Shown: positions 20,701 through 30,780 of the stretch, piece after piece
Numbering within the stretch: position 1 is the stretch's first letter
Layout: every line of letters starts with the position of its first letter
Source: Cycas panzhihuaensis
Taxonomy: Eukaryota > Cycadophyta
Assembly (NCBI GenBank): GCA_023213395.1
Contig: CM041465.1
Location: 232,259,741 to 232,323,740 of the forward strand
DNA: 64,000 nucleotides
Reading direction: 5' to 3'
Notes under the pieces: generated by a model
Database searches by the model: none
Seen by the model: the letters and a program-made list of their open reading frames with translations, nothing else
What the model was told of the DNA's origin: nothing
Translations under genes and position numbers: made by a program

Positions 20701-21598
20701 TAGAATTAAGTTGCCTTTGAGTTCATACAAAGTTTGTTCCCCGTTGTGTATTTCTTGTAGTATTTTTTGGGTTATCAAGTCCTGTGGATATTCTTGGACC
20801 ACTTTGTCAATCTAGCTTGGGGTGGCGATGGAAACTACTTGCATGAAGATGTCCTCGGGGATTCGTGATAACCCATCTACAACAACATTCTCTTTTCCTT
20901 TATAGTAAATGATGTCAAAATCAAAGGTTTGAAGCGTACTCACCCATTTTTATTGCTTGTTGGACAAGGCCTTCTGATTCAAAAAGTATTTGAGGCTATC
21001 ATGATCGATCTTGACCATAAACTTGCTTCCTAATAGATATTGTCACCATTGGTGTATAACATGCATGATGGCTAGCGTCTCCTTGTCATAAACAAGCTTT
21101 AGTCATTCTCTTGCATTGAGCTTGTGGCTCTCATATGTTAGGGGTTTGTCATCTTGGAGAAGCACAATGCTTAGCCCTACTCTTAATGCATCGCATTCTA
21201 ACATGAATGGATGGCTTAAGTCTGGTGTTATGAAAATTGGTGCATTCACCATTACTATTTTTAGTCCTTGAAATGCTCCTTCTGTAGTTTCACTTTGTGT
21301 GAATGCTTCTTTCATTATTAGATCAGTTAGTGGTGTTGTGATGCTGGCATACCCTTTAATGAAGTGTCGTAAGAATCCTATTGTGCCTAAAAAACTCTTG
21401 AAGCTTATCACATTCTTTGATATGGGCCATTCTATAATTGCTAAAATCTTTTTAGAATCCATTTTGATACTTTCTTGGATAATAATATGCCCAAGACACT
21501 CAAGTTTTGTCTATCCAAAGGTATATTTGGCCTTGTTTGTGAAGTGTTGGTTAACTTCAAGTACCTATAGTACAAACTTAAGATGTCCTAGATGTTCT
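20701..21598 (-). pseudogene. A RT C-terminal part and RNase H
   Basis: The frame 21462-21103 gives the RT connection (FKSFLGTIGFLRHFIKGYAS) and start of RH (LECDALRVGLSIVLLQDDKP, first catalytic Asp). Downstream to 20860: DKETLAIMHVIHQW (Glu), KIDHDSLKYFLNQ (Asp) and the ENVVVDGLSRI end. It joins directly to the RT fingers/palm at 24435 once B is removed. Stops are scattered. Confidence 0.83.
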
Positions 21599-21800
21599 TG
21601 TTGGATATAATGTTTTATCTAGAGACCCACTTTTTATGTAACTTAAGTTACTCTCCACTTAGACACGTGTCAGTTAGATATAAAGAGGTTACATTTAGAT
21701 TCAAAGGAGTTACACCTCCAACTTGTATAAACTTCCATTCAGTTCATCAATAAACATTGAAGCATTCAGTTCTGTTCATCGGTATCTTAGAATTCTATCA
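21599..21800 (+). repeat. B 5' LTR (202 bp)
   Basis: TGTTGGATATAATG ... GAATTCTATCA, with TATAAA at 21726-21731. Preceded by TSD GTTCT and followed directly by the primer site. Very short for copia. Confidence 0.95.
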
Positions 21801-21812
21801 TGGTATCAGAGC
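21801..21812 (+). promoter_or_regulatory. B primer-binding site
   Basis: TGGTATCAGAGC, initiator-Met type, directly abutting the 5' LTR. Confidence 0.9.
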
Positions 21813-22480
21813 AGGCCATCCTGTCTGATTGAGAGAGAGTTGTGCCAGTGCAATATAGAGGCAACTGTGTGAAGGACTGAAGAGTCCAGAAGACAAGAAG
21901 GAGGCATCTAAGGCCCAGTGCAGAATCAAAACAAAGAAGGAAAGATTTTTTGGCTGTGTACGGACACAATACAAAACCGTACAGAGCTGTATAGAAAAAA
22001 AATGAAGTGCTCAGAATCAGCTGAAATTTGGCCAGCAGATAGATCAGGCCATCCTCGTCATCTTTCTCTACTGGCGCGAAGTCATCAGGAGCCGTTTTTG
22101 AAGGGGTTTTGCCCAGTTTTTAGAAGAGCGCAGGTCTAGGGCCACAGGTACCCAAAATTCTCAGTTTTCTCTCTGAAAACATTCATAAAATCTCTGTATA
22201 CTCTATATACTCTGTTGACCGATTTGGATGAGTGATTCGACTTATATGAGCATTTTTTTCAAAAAAACCTAGTCGCCAAGTTTGCCTTTTAGGTTATTTT
22301 TCTCCCAAACTAGGGACTATTTTAAAAGAATAATTTCAGATCTGGAATCCTCGTCTCCAGCTTTCTTTTGAGGTATACTTTGCTTTCATCCGTACACCTT
22401 CCGTACCATACGGAAATCCGTACCATTGTACGGCCTAGGATGTCTGCAACCTATCTTTTGTGTCCATAATGTCAACAAGG
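21813..22480 (+). other. B leader
   Basis: Non-coding stretch between the primer site and the pol remnant. It holds a cluster of CCGTAC/GTACGG inverted repeats at 22385-22440 (for example CCGTACCATACGG), able to form small hairpins. ORFs here (21918-22139) show no gag similarity. The junction with the deleted gag-PR-INT part is near 22470-22490. Confidence 0.6.
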
Positions 22481-24215
22481 ATCCGAAATTACCTCTGAAG
22501 ATCTTCCATAAGAAACCCAGGATAGTCACCCTACTTCGGAAGATGAGGAAACATTTCCAGATGAGCCCAAGGCAGTCGAAATAGGAAAAAAACTTCCCAA
22601 ATGGTATCTCAAAACCATTGAGGAAAGAAAGGAAGACATCTTACCACATAGGACAAGAAACCAAAAACCAAGGGCTCTGTGCAGTCATCTAGAATCACAG
22701 TCATACACAGAAGCTAAAGAACACTCAGTTTGGAAAAATGCCATGAATTCCGAATTGGAATCTATCATCAAGAACCAAACCTGGGATTTAGTAGAACTAC
22801 CACCAAATAAATCAGTGGTAAATTGTAGATGGATCTACAAAATAAAGGAAGGAGCAAACGAAAAAGTGGAAAAATATAAAGCCAGGTTGGTTGCTAAGGG
22901 ATACACCCAAACAACTGGGGTAGACTATGATGAAACCTTCTCACAAGTAGCGAAACTCAACACTGTGAGAACAATAATTGCCCTAGCAGCTCAAAAAAAT
23001 TGGAATGTGTATCAATTAGATGTCAAAAGTGCATTTCTTAATGGAGAGATCAAAGAAGAAGTCTATATGGCTCAGCGTGAAGGATACATCAAACAGGGCC
23101 AGGAACACTTGGTCTGCAAATTAAAGAAAGCCCTGTATGGTCTAAAGCAAGCTCCTCGTGCCTGGTATGCCAAACTTGATGAATACTTATGTGAAAATGG
23201 GTTCAGCAGGTGCAGCTTAGACTCAAGCTTATATGTAAAAGGTAGGAACGGAGCTATCATAATTCTGGTTGTTTATGTTGATGACATGATACTTACAGGT
23301 GATGATGTTGAATCTGTAAGTAACATAAAACATCAATTGGAGAAGAAGTTTGAAATGACCGATCTAGGTCTTCTCAACTATTACCTAGGGATCCAAGTGG
23401 AACAACAAGACACTGCATTCACCTTATGTCAGACCAAATACATCAAAAATTTGTTAGCAAAGTTTAGAATGGAGGAGTGCAATCCATGCAGCACACCCAT
23501 GGAGGTCAATTGCAACATGATACCAGACAAAGAAGAACCTCACATCAATTCCACATTGTACAGACAACGTGTTGGGAGTCTCATCTATCTGACAGCAACT
23601 AGACCAAACATTGCTTATTCTGTGGGACTAATATCTAGATACATGCATGAACCAAGACAAAGACATTGGCAAGCAGCAAAGAAGATACTAAGGTATCTAA
23701 AAGGAACGACAGAACTAAAGCTGACATATCCAAAGGAGAACACGGCTCAATTAATTGGATATTGTGACTCAGATTGGGCAAGTGACAAGGAACAAAGAAA
23801 ATCCACCAGTGGACATTGCTTCTTCCTTGGTTCATCTCCTATCTCCTAGAGCAGTAAGAAACAAGCCACCGTGGCCCTGTCATCCACAGAAGCAGAGTAC
23901 AAGTCAGCCGTCAGTGCCACCACAAAAGCTATTTGGTTAAGGCAACTTCTTCAAGATCTAAATTTGTCTCAGCAAGAAGCCACAACACTCCATTGTGACA
24001 ATCAAAGTACAATCAAGATTGCAAAGAACCCAGTATTACATGCCAGAACAAAACACATTGAAGTGCATCAACACTTTATCAGAGAAAAGATTCAAAGTAA
24101 GGAAATCAATCTTGTTTACTGCCCAACTTCAGATCAAGTGGCTGACATCCTGACCAAGCCTCTGGGTAAAGACAAATTTCAAATTCTCAGAGACAAAATA
24201 GGATTAACTAGATAA
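22481..24215 (+). pseudogene. B reverse transcriptase-RNase H
   Basis: The reading enters at the acidic INT-RT linker (LPKWYLKTIEERKED, about 22590) and has an internal ATG at 22743. Fingers NQTWDLVELPPNKSVVNCRW, palm [29 protein letters not shown], catalytic YVDD at 23274-23285, LGLLNYYLGIQVEQQD, then RH with YCDSDWASDKEQRKSTSG (Asp), STEAEYKSAVSA (Glu), HCDNQST (Asp) and TKHIEVHQHFIREKI. The only interruption is TAG at 23847-23849, in place of Trp before SSKKQ. The frame ends at TAG 24213-24215. All RT and RH catalytic residues are present, the best-preserved enzyme pair in the window. Confidence 0.92.
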
Positions 24216-24221
24216 AACATT

Positions 24222-24230
24222 AAGAGAGGG
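24222..24230 (+). promoter_or_regulatory. B polypurine tract
   Basis: AAGAGAGGG next to the TG of the 3' LTR, identical to J at 3707-3715. Confidence 0.85.
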
Positions 24231-24434
24231 TGTTGGATATAATGTTTTATCTAGAGACCCACTTTTTATATAACTTAAGTTACTCTCCACTTAGACACGT
24301 GTCAGTTAGATATAAAGCGGTTACATTTAGATTCAAAGGAGTTACACGACTCCAACTTGTATAAATTTCCATTCAGTTCATCAATAAACATGGAAGCATT
24401 CAGTTCTATTCATCGGTATCTTAGAATTCTATCA
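24231..24434 (+). repeat. B 3' LTR (204 bp)
   Basis: Starts TGTTGGATAT, ends TTCTATCA, followed by TSD GTTCT. Differs from the 5' copy by five substitutions and a 2-bp insertion (CACGACTCC versus CACCTCC). Confidence 0.95.
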
Positions 24435-25028
24435 GTTCTTCCCTAGTCCTATTTTAGATTAGAACATCATCAAAGAATACCGACATAAACTTGGACAAAA
24501 AGGGTTTTAGTATTATGTTCATAGTGCTTTGAAATGTGGTTAGAGCATTTGTTAGCCCAAATGGCATGATGCTAAATTCAAATAACCCTTCGTGGGTTCA
24601 TAAAGTTGTCTTGTACACATCTTTGACCTTTATATGGATTTGATAGTACTCGGAGCACAAATTGATTTTAAAGAAGTGTTGTGCTTCATGAAGCTTATCA
24701 AGTAGATCATCGATTTGAGGAATTGGGTACCTATTCTTGACTATGATCTTGTTGAGGCCTTTGTAGTCTATGCATATGCAGCATGACCCATTCTTCTTTC
24801 GACTTAAGAAAACCAAAGATGCGAAAGGACTAGAACTGGGAGTAATGTACCCTTGTGGCAAGAGTTCTTGGATAATTTGCTCAATTTTTTTTTTGAAATG
24901 GTATGGATGTCGACATGGTTGAATGTTCATCGGTGTGACCCATGGCACTAATTTGATATTGTGCTTGCATCCTTGGCTCAACAGTAACCCTTGGGGCAGG
25001 TCTTCAAAAATTTTACTGTGTTGGTCGA
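24435..25028 (-). pseudogene. A reverse transcriptase, fingers and palm
   Basis: The frame 25056-24598 (its first codons lie in the C LTR) gives LPQGL, then HPYHFKKKIEQIIQELLPQG, SSSPFASLVFLSRKKNG, CIDYKGLNKIIVKNRYPIPQIDDLLD and FFKINLCSEYYQIHIK, the conserved gypsy RT N-terminal half. Towards 24440 come [13 protein letters not shown] and FFDDVLI, the YxDD-type catalytic box, directly before the B insertion. Replacements such as NLCSEY for the usual DLRSGY indicate decay. Confidence 0.87.
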
Positions 25029-25502
25029 TGAAGCGACCCTTTATAAGTCTGGCCAACTTCTATACATTGCTAGGGCCGACTTCTATTAAGATATTATGGG
25101 CGCACCTCTCCTTACTCTGGCCAACTTCAATTAGTCTCAGCTTTTGCGTCTATAAATAGGGACTTTAGCATCACTTTCCATCATCATTTGGTGAAGACTC
25201 TTCCTCTCATTTTCGGCCTTTGGGCAACTGTAGATTTTCGGCCTTAGGGCTACTATTTGAGGAGGATTCCCGCCTCGAAGGGCTCGGTAACAATTATAAG
25301 TTGTGCTAGTAGTTTTTGAACTTCTATTTGTACTTTTGTATCAATTTGACATCATCTTTTCAGTACTATAATTGGGTTGTACTTGGCGATATACATTTAT
25401 TTGGTATTTTGTATAAGAAAATTGCTAGTTGTATTCCATTATTTGTGAATTAGTTCTATTCAGTCCTACTTCTGTTCATTTTTTGGTGAAAGAACCGTTA
25501 CA
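25029..25502 (+). repeat. C 5' LTR (474 bp)
   Basis: TGAAGCGACCCTTTATAAG ... GAACCGTTACA, with TATAAATAG at 25151-25159 and GGCCAACTTC motifs upstream of it. Primer site 2 nt downstream. Confidence 0.92.
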
Positions 25503-25504
25503 AG

Positions 25505-25516
25505 TGGTATCAGAGC
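25505..25516 (+). promoter_or_regulatory. C primer-binding site
   Basis: TGGTATCAGAGC, initiator-Met type, as is usual for plant chromoviruses. Confidence 0.88.
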
Positions 25517-25549
25517 TTCGTTCTAAGGCAGGATTTTAAGGAGATTTTT

Positions 25550-26700
25550 TCATGAGGGGGAAGGAAATTTTGACCCACCCTCCCACCCTAGAAATTCGAA
25601 AAGGACCGAGACGGAATTGAAATCCAAGAAAATCAGATCACCGAACAGAATGCCGAGATCCCAAGAGTTTGAGGAACAAATAGCAGAGACCATGATAGCA
25701 GTCATGCAGGAACTTATACAACAGATCAAGAGCCTTAATGTAAGGTTGGAAAAACAAGAAATAGCCCAACCGAAAATAGAACAAAACCAAGATGCAGACC
25801 AAGCAAACCAGGAAGGCAAGTTTAAAGAAGGATTTGTTTTTCAATGAAAAAACATGAGATCTCAAGGAATCCCAACGCACTAGAGAAATTTGATCCAAAA
25901 AAAAACACGGGACATAAAAGCATGGCTACTCCAAATGGAAACATACTTCACGATTAACCAGACACCAGAGACAGAGATGGTTCCCATTGCCTCCCTGCAT
26001 CTATATGGACGAGCCCTAAACTGGTATTATTGGTGGAAAAAGATGTTAGGATCAAAGCAGCAAGAATGGAGAAATTTTGAGCTGCAATTATCAATCAATA
26101 CAAAGACTCGTGGGCCATGGATTATTTTGCCCAACTAACAAGATTACAGTAGACTGGATCCATTCGAGAATATTCAGAACAATTCTAGATGCTACAATGC
26201 ATGATCACATCAAGTATTCCCCAGGAATGCCTCAAGGAGACATATATAAGTGGTCTTAAGGCACCTATAAGATTCAGTGTGCTAGCGCAACAACACAGAG
26301 CATTGGAAGAAATTATAAAACATGCGAGATGTGTCGAAGCTGAACTCAAAGAAACTAGCCCAACTTTCGTGCGCAGAACAAAAATGGCACCACCGCCTAT
26401 CGCAAACTGGAATATATCAAGAGTCAAATCAGATGCCCCTCTCGCAATCAAGAGTACAATGGAAAACCCTACGTATGAGGAACACATAAAGAAAGGCACC
26501 TACTTCAAATGTGGAGGAAAATGTAAGAGGGAGCATTGGTACCCAAGAAAGAAGGTATTCATGTTAAATAACGAAGAACTAGAGATACTAGAACAAACAA
26601 AGGAAGACGCAGTACCAGAACATGAAGACGACAATGAATAAGCCGAAGCCGAACTAGATGAATTATTGGAAGTCGATACAGAGAATGTTCAAATTTCTCT
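25550..26700 (+). pseudogene. C gag
   Basis: Starts in the frame read at 25617 (basic N-terminus, coiled QELIQQIKSLNVRLEKQE region). The capsid core is at 25865-26330, split over frames (KAWLLQMETYFTINQ, a LYGRALNWYYWW segment, then LKAPIRFSVLAQQHRALEE). The CCHC knuckle is degenerate (YFKCGGKCKREHWYPRKK, with irregular spacing). The acidic C-terminus ends at about 26640 with a TAA. At least three frame breaks. Confidence 0.8.
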
Positions 26701-27240
26701 GTAGGCCATAACGAGACAGAGTATGGCACCTCAGACACTACGATTTGAAGGGATGCTGAAAGGAGCCCCAATAGCAATATTGGTGGATAGTGGGAGCACC
26801 CACAACTTTATCAACAAACCAACAGCACAAAAGCTGGGAATAAAGGTGGAACCATTAAAAACCTTCTGAGTTTCAATTGCTAACAGGAAGACAGCACCTT
26901 ACAGAGGGTTCTGTAGAAACATCAACTTGAAAATTGGTGAGTATCCTTTGAATTCCAATATGTTTGTGATGCAGATAGGAGTCGTCGATGTAGTCCTAGG
27001 GGTACAGTGATTGCAGACCTTAGGGAATATAGTCACCAACTATGTGACTAGGGTCATGTGCTTCCAAATAAACGACACAAAATATATACTATGTGGACCC
27101 CAAAATCCATCAACACAACTAGTGCCGTCTCATAGAATGGAAAAACTCATGCGGAAAAAAGTGCCCACATAAATAGTATGATGCCACAAGATCGATATCC
27201 AAGAAATACCAACAGAGATCTAGCACATCTTAGATGACTA
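26701..27240 (+). pseudogene. C protease
   Basis: Retropepsin with intact active site ILVDSGSTHNFINKPTAQKL (about 26780-26840), then VEPLKTF, a TGA, and NMFVMQIGVVDVVLGVQ, where a TGA replaces Trp after Gln (27008). Further stops near 27170, 27180 and 27223 lie in the linker towards RT. A has the matching DSGNTHNFINRP. Confidence 0.82.
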
Positions 27241-28092
27241 TAAACAAGTATTCGAAGAACCGAAAGGGTTACCTCCAGCAAGAGAAACTCTATACATGAT
27301 TGATTTAGTTCCAAGAGCTACGCCAGTGAACATAAGGCCGTACAGGCATCCGTATCACATGAGGAAAGAGATCAAGAACATAGCAAGAAAATTACTCGCA
27401 CAAGGCCATATTCAAAGTAGCATAAGCATGTTCGCATCCCCAGTGGTAATCAGCCCCAAGAAAGGTGGGATAGTCAGGATGTGTGTAGATTATAGAGGAT
27501 TAAACAAGTTAACTATAAAGAATAGATATCCTATTCCGAGGATCAACGACTTGCTGGACGAAATACATGGAGCAAAATACTTATCCAAGATCGACCTCCG
27601 ATCCAGATATCATCAGATTCAAATAAAAGAGGAAGATGTCCGCAAGATAGCCTTCAGAACTCACGAGTGACTATTCGAATTCAAAGTGATGCCTTTTGGC
27701 CTAACCAACACTCCAACAACATTTCAAGCCACCATGAATTCCACATTAAAGGAATTTTTAAGGAAATTCGTACTAATTTTTTTCGATGACATTCTCATCT
27801 ACAACAAAACATGGAGTGAACATTTGGAGCACCTGAGATTAGCCCTAGAAGTCTTAGCAAAGGAATTATTTTGTGCAAACAAGAAAAAATGCTCATTTGG
27901 CCAATAGGAACTCGAGTACCTCGGTCATATAATTACTCTAAAGGCAATCAAGGTTAACTCTAAGAAGGTCCAGGAGATAGTAGATTGGCCAACACCAAGG
28001 AACGTCATGGGGGTTCACAGTTTTCTAGGAGCAGCAGGGTATCTTAGGAAATTCATAAAAGGATACACCAACATAGCAGCCCCACTAATGGA
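27241..28092 (+). pseudogene. C reverse transcriptase
   Basis: QVFEEPKGLPPARE linker, then HPYHMRKEIKNIARKLLAQG, SPVVISPKKGGIVRMCVDYR, LNKLTIKNRYPIPRINDLLD, FEFKVMPFGLTNTPTTFQ and the catalytic FFDD at about 27779-27790. Stops: TGA at 27668-27670 and TAG at 27905-27907. The connection (HSFLGAAGYLRKFIKGYTNI) ends at PLMD, where D is inserted after ATGGA. Confidence 0.9.
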
Positions 28093-28895
28093 TGTTGACT
28101 TATAGATTTCACACCCCTTATGAGATCAATGCACTTTTCAAGGTAACGCAATCATCACACAGATTTATTCACCATTCCACACAGTTATGTCACAGTTTAC
28201 ACACAACAATACAGTAATCGGCACATATTCAGCAATTCATCCTCATATCATACATAGAATCCACATTTCCACGTAACTCTTTATGTTATTAAGTAATAAG
28301 TCCTTATACAAAAGGTGTTGGAATGCATTCCCTGTGCATTCTAGCCCCATACACTATTGTTGTCACATGCGTACCTGGAAGGTACACATCAATACACACG
28401 GCTTCAGGTTGTTGTCATATGTACTGGTCTCCATACCAACGTGTGTCTAAATACTTGGCTCTCACCCTAGCCAAATGGTCCTTTTGGAAGCCCTTAAATG
28501 CGCCTTCCTTGTGCCTTTTGGCTGAAGGGTTATGATTGTCTGTCATAACCGTACCCTTTCAGTCATAAGCGTACCTTTCTGTCAATCTTTGGTTAACTTT
28601 CTTAATCACTGTCTTAACTCATCCGTACATCCGTACGTACATCTGACATCATCCCAGGCTTCCCTCTGTCAGGTCCTTCCATGCGTATCGTCCCTATGTG
28701 CTTGCATTCTGCCGGAGGTACGTATATATGTTGTGTACCTTCTCAGGTACGCACCTGTCATACGTACCTAAAATGCTGATCGTTTCGTCTTTCTGCTGCA
28801 TGCGTACCTCCATACGGTCCGTACGTGCACATCCACCGTTGCACAACCTATCTCTGGTCCTCTCATGGGCCAGTGTGTCACAATATGCCCCAACA
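28093..28895 (-). repeat. D 3' LTR (803 bp)
   Basis: In plus orientation TGTTGACTTATAG ... ATGCCCCAACA. Rich in GTACC/GGTAC/CGTACGG words (about 28360-28840). It lacks a stretch of roughly 33 bp near 28150 that the other LTR has (around 37760). Confidence 0.9.
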
Positions 28896-29055
28896 TCTAT
28901 CCCGGGTCAACATGATGGGTTTGAGCATCCTTGCTCAACAAAAATTTTCAAAATTTTGGGGTATTCCTCCCCCTCCCTTTCTCAAGATTGCTCCTGTGGC
29001 CGCTGTTCTGTTGAAGTAGCCAAAATTTCTTCATTTATTTGGGTAAGTGTGGCAA
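28896..29055 (-). other. D 3' untranslated stretch
   Basis: Spacer between the extra ORF and the 3' LTR. The minus-strand bases before the LTR read CCCGGGATAGA, only a weak polypurine tract. Confidence 0.4.
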
Positions 29056-30071
29056 TTATCGCGTCCTTTCTTTGATTTTTTCTTGAAGGGCTGCTATCTC
29101 TGCCTTGTACCCTTCTTCCATTTCTTTGATTAACTGGATGATCTGGCATGATTTGTTGTCCGATGGAGGTGGTGCTGATGTTTCTCCCATCTCCATTACG
29201 GGCGAAAATTCTTCCCATTCTTCCAAGGAAGGTTCTATTTCTTTCGCCTCTTCTGGTTCCTCTTCATCTTTCCTTCTTTTGCTACTTTTCCGTATTGTTT
29301 GCTTAGCCTGATGAGGAATGGGTGTCCCGGGGGTTTGCTGTAACCATTTGAGAACTTTACTCATTTGCTTTTGAATCCTTTTTTTCAATTCTTGATCCTG
29401 GGTAGTGTCTGGAAACTCAATCACCCACCGTTTAATAAGTGGCTCTTTTGAAGAAGTAGTTGTTTTTGTTAATTGTATGCTTGGACATTGATAAAATAAG
29501 ATGGCTAATAACAAGGAAGGGTGACAAAAAGGATGTGTCATTATTTCCTGAATCTGCTGCCTCATGTTATCTGCTAGGAATTCTGACCAATCCAACTTCT
29601 CCCCATCCCGGATTTTTAGTAGTATCGGCATCATTCCCCCTGGAATGTATGTGTATTTCCGTTTAGATAAAAACCTGGAATTGATGACTTTTGCTATCCA
29701 TTGCAATCAGACATCTTTTATATCTGCCACACGAATTCCTCCTGAGGTAAGTTGTATGTTTTCCTGACAGAATTCTTTCAACCATAGCTCACAGTCCACT
29801 TCTAATCTCTTGGTAGCCATGGGAACTTCCCCTTCATTTGGAAGTCCTGTTATCAAATGAATTTTCTCCGCATCTAACTTGATTTTCTTCATATCTTTTT
29901 TCAATTCCATTAAGATGTTTTCCATAATTTCTTGATCATAATAAATAGGGTTCTGATATGTATTCTCCCCAACCGGCCTGCTTAATCTTGGTCTGAAATT
30001 GAGAAGGTAATGCTTCTAGGTGTTTCTTCAATTTCGGTAGAAAAGTCTCCTGACACCCTGCTGTTCTCATG
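29056..30071 (-). pseudogene. D additional ORF downstream of integrase
   Basis: Minus-strand coding of about 330 codons in two long pieces (29925-29707 and 29706-29056) separated by one in-frame stop after RVADIKDV. A start at about 30071 (MRTAGCQETFLPKLKKHLEA) is joined by a one-base frame change near 29950. It is not gag, pol or chromodomain. The middle reads LWLKEFCQENIQL, then WIAKVINSRFLSKRKYTYIP and LDWSEFLADNMRQQI, resembling the putative plant transposon protein domain found in extra ORFs of Tat/Athila gypsy elements. The C-terminus is highly charged and ends in a predicted coiled coil (IQLIKEMEEGYKAEIAALQE). Its function is unknown; the family assignment is by memory of motifs, not a search. 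Confidence 0.55.
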
Positions 30072-30780
30072 ATGGGCTATGGAATTCCAGAGATAAATTG
30101 AAAATAATCTAGGAGTATTGATGCGAACCCTACGTGCGTACCTTTTTCTGGTATGGTTGTTGTTTTCCTGAGGTCTTCACCTGATTTTGGCATTGGATTT
30201 TGTCCTCCTACTTCCCTGAATCACAAAGGTTCTTCTTGGCTGCTTCTTGTTACGAACTCGAGCCGAATCGTCCTCTATTTTCCGTTGTGTACCGTGCGGG
30301 AATGCTTGTAGGTACGTATTATATATTTTTGTCTTATGCGACCCTTTTGTTCTATGCGTACTCAACTACGTACTTTTCAGGTACATATAGTGTAAACCGG
30401 TTAACTTATTCACTTTTTTAACTGTGCGTACCCAGCAGTGTACTTTTCCGATATGTATAGTGTATTTTGACTTATTTTACATAGTGCGTACCTGGTAACA
30501 TACTTTTCCGGTACGTATAGTGTATTTACTGGTTTGTATATGAAAAATCTGATTTCTTTGACAGAATTCTTATCTTATCCTTGATTCTTTTTGTCATAAT
30601 ATCCTTCTTACTGATGATTCCTCTTATTGCTTATGTATATGATATGAGTTACGGTTGTTTTTCTTGTTCTTCGATTTTTTTGTAATTTTGTTTCCATACC
30701 GAACTAGATCACATTCCGGTATCAAGGCAATTCGATTTGCCTCAACTTCATGCAACACACTATGGTACAACCAGTTGATC
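30072..30780 (-). other. D intergenic stretch with GTAC repeats
   Basis: No coding motif; the stretch separates INT from the extra ORF. It holds the tandem repeat described separately and ends in the short repeats GGTTGGTAG at about 30784-30850. Confidence 0.5.
30355..30532. repeat. Degenerate tandem repeat, about 60-bp unit, three copies
   Basis: Units at about 30355-30423, 30424-30483 and 30484-30532. Each begins (G/A)TGCGTACC/T and contains TACTTTTCCGGTA followed by CGTATAGTGTATTT. Each unit is itself an imperfect inverted repeat (GTACC ... GGTAC). A weaker fourth copy precedes at about 30290-30354. Confidence 0.75.

Larger units (their letters stand above)
21599..24434 (+). mobile_element. 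Copia element B, RT-RH-only deletion derivative
   Basis: A 2.8-kb copia with two LTRs (202 and 204 bp) and a perfect TSD GTTCT at 21594-21598 and 24435-24439, inserted into the RT of A on the opposite strand. After the leader it jumps straight to the INT-RT linker: gag, PR and most of INT are absent. RT and RH are open except for one TAG. By hand count the LTRs differ by five substitutions and one 2-bp indel, making B one of the younger insertions here. It must have moved using proteins of a relative such as the J type. Confidence 0.95.

Noticed and set aside
28323-29075. Plus-strand ORFs in the D 3' LTR region
   Set aside because: Cys/Tyr-rich chance ORFs in a repetitive GTAC-rich LTR; the same ORFs are not kept in the other LTR copy.
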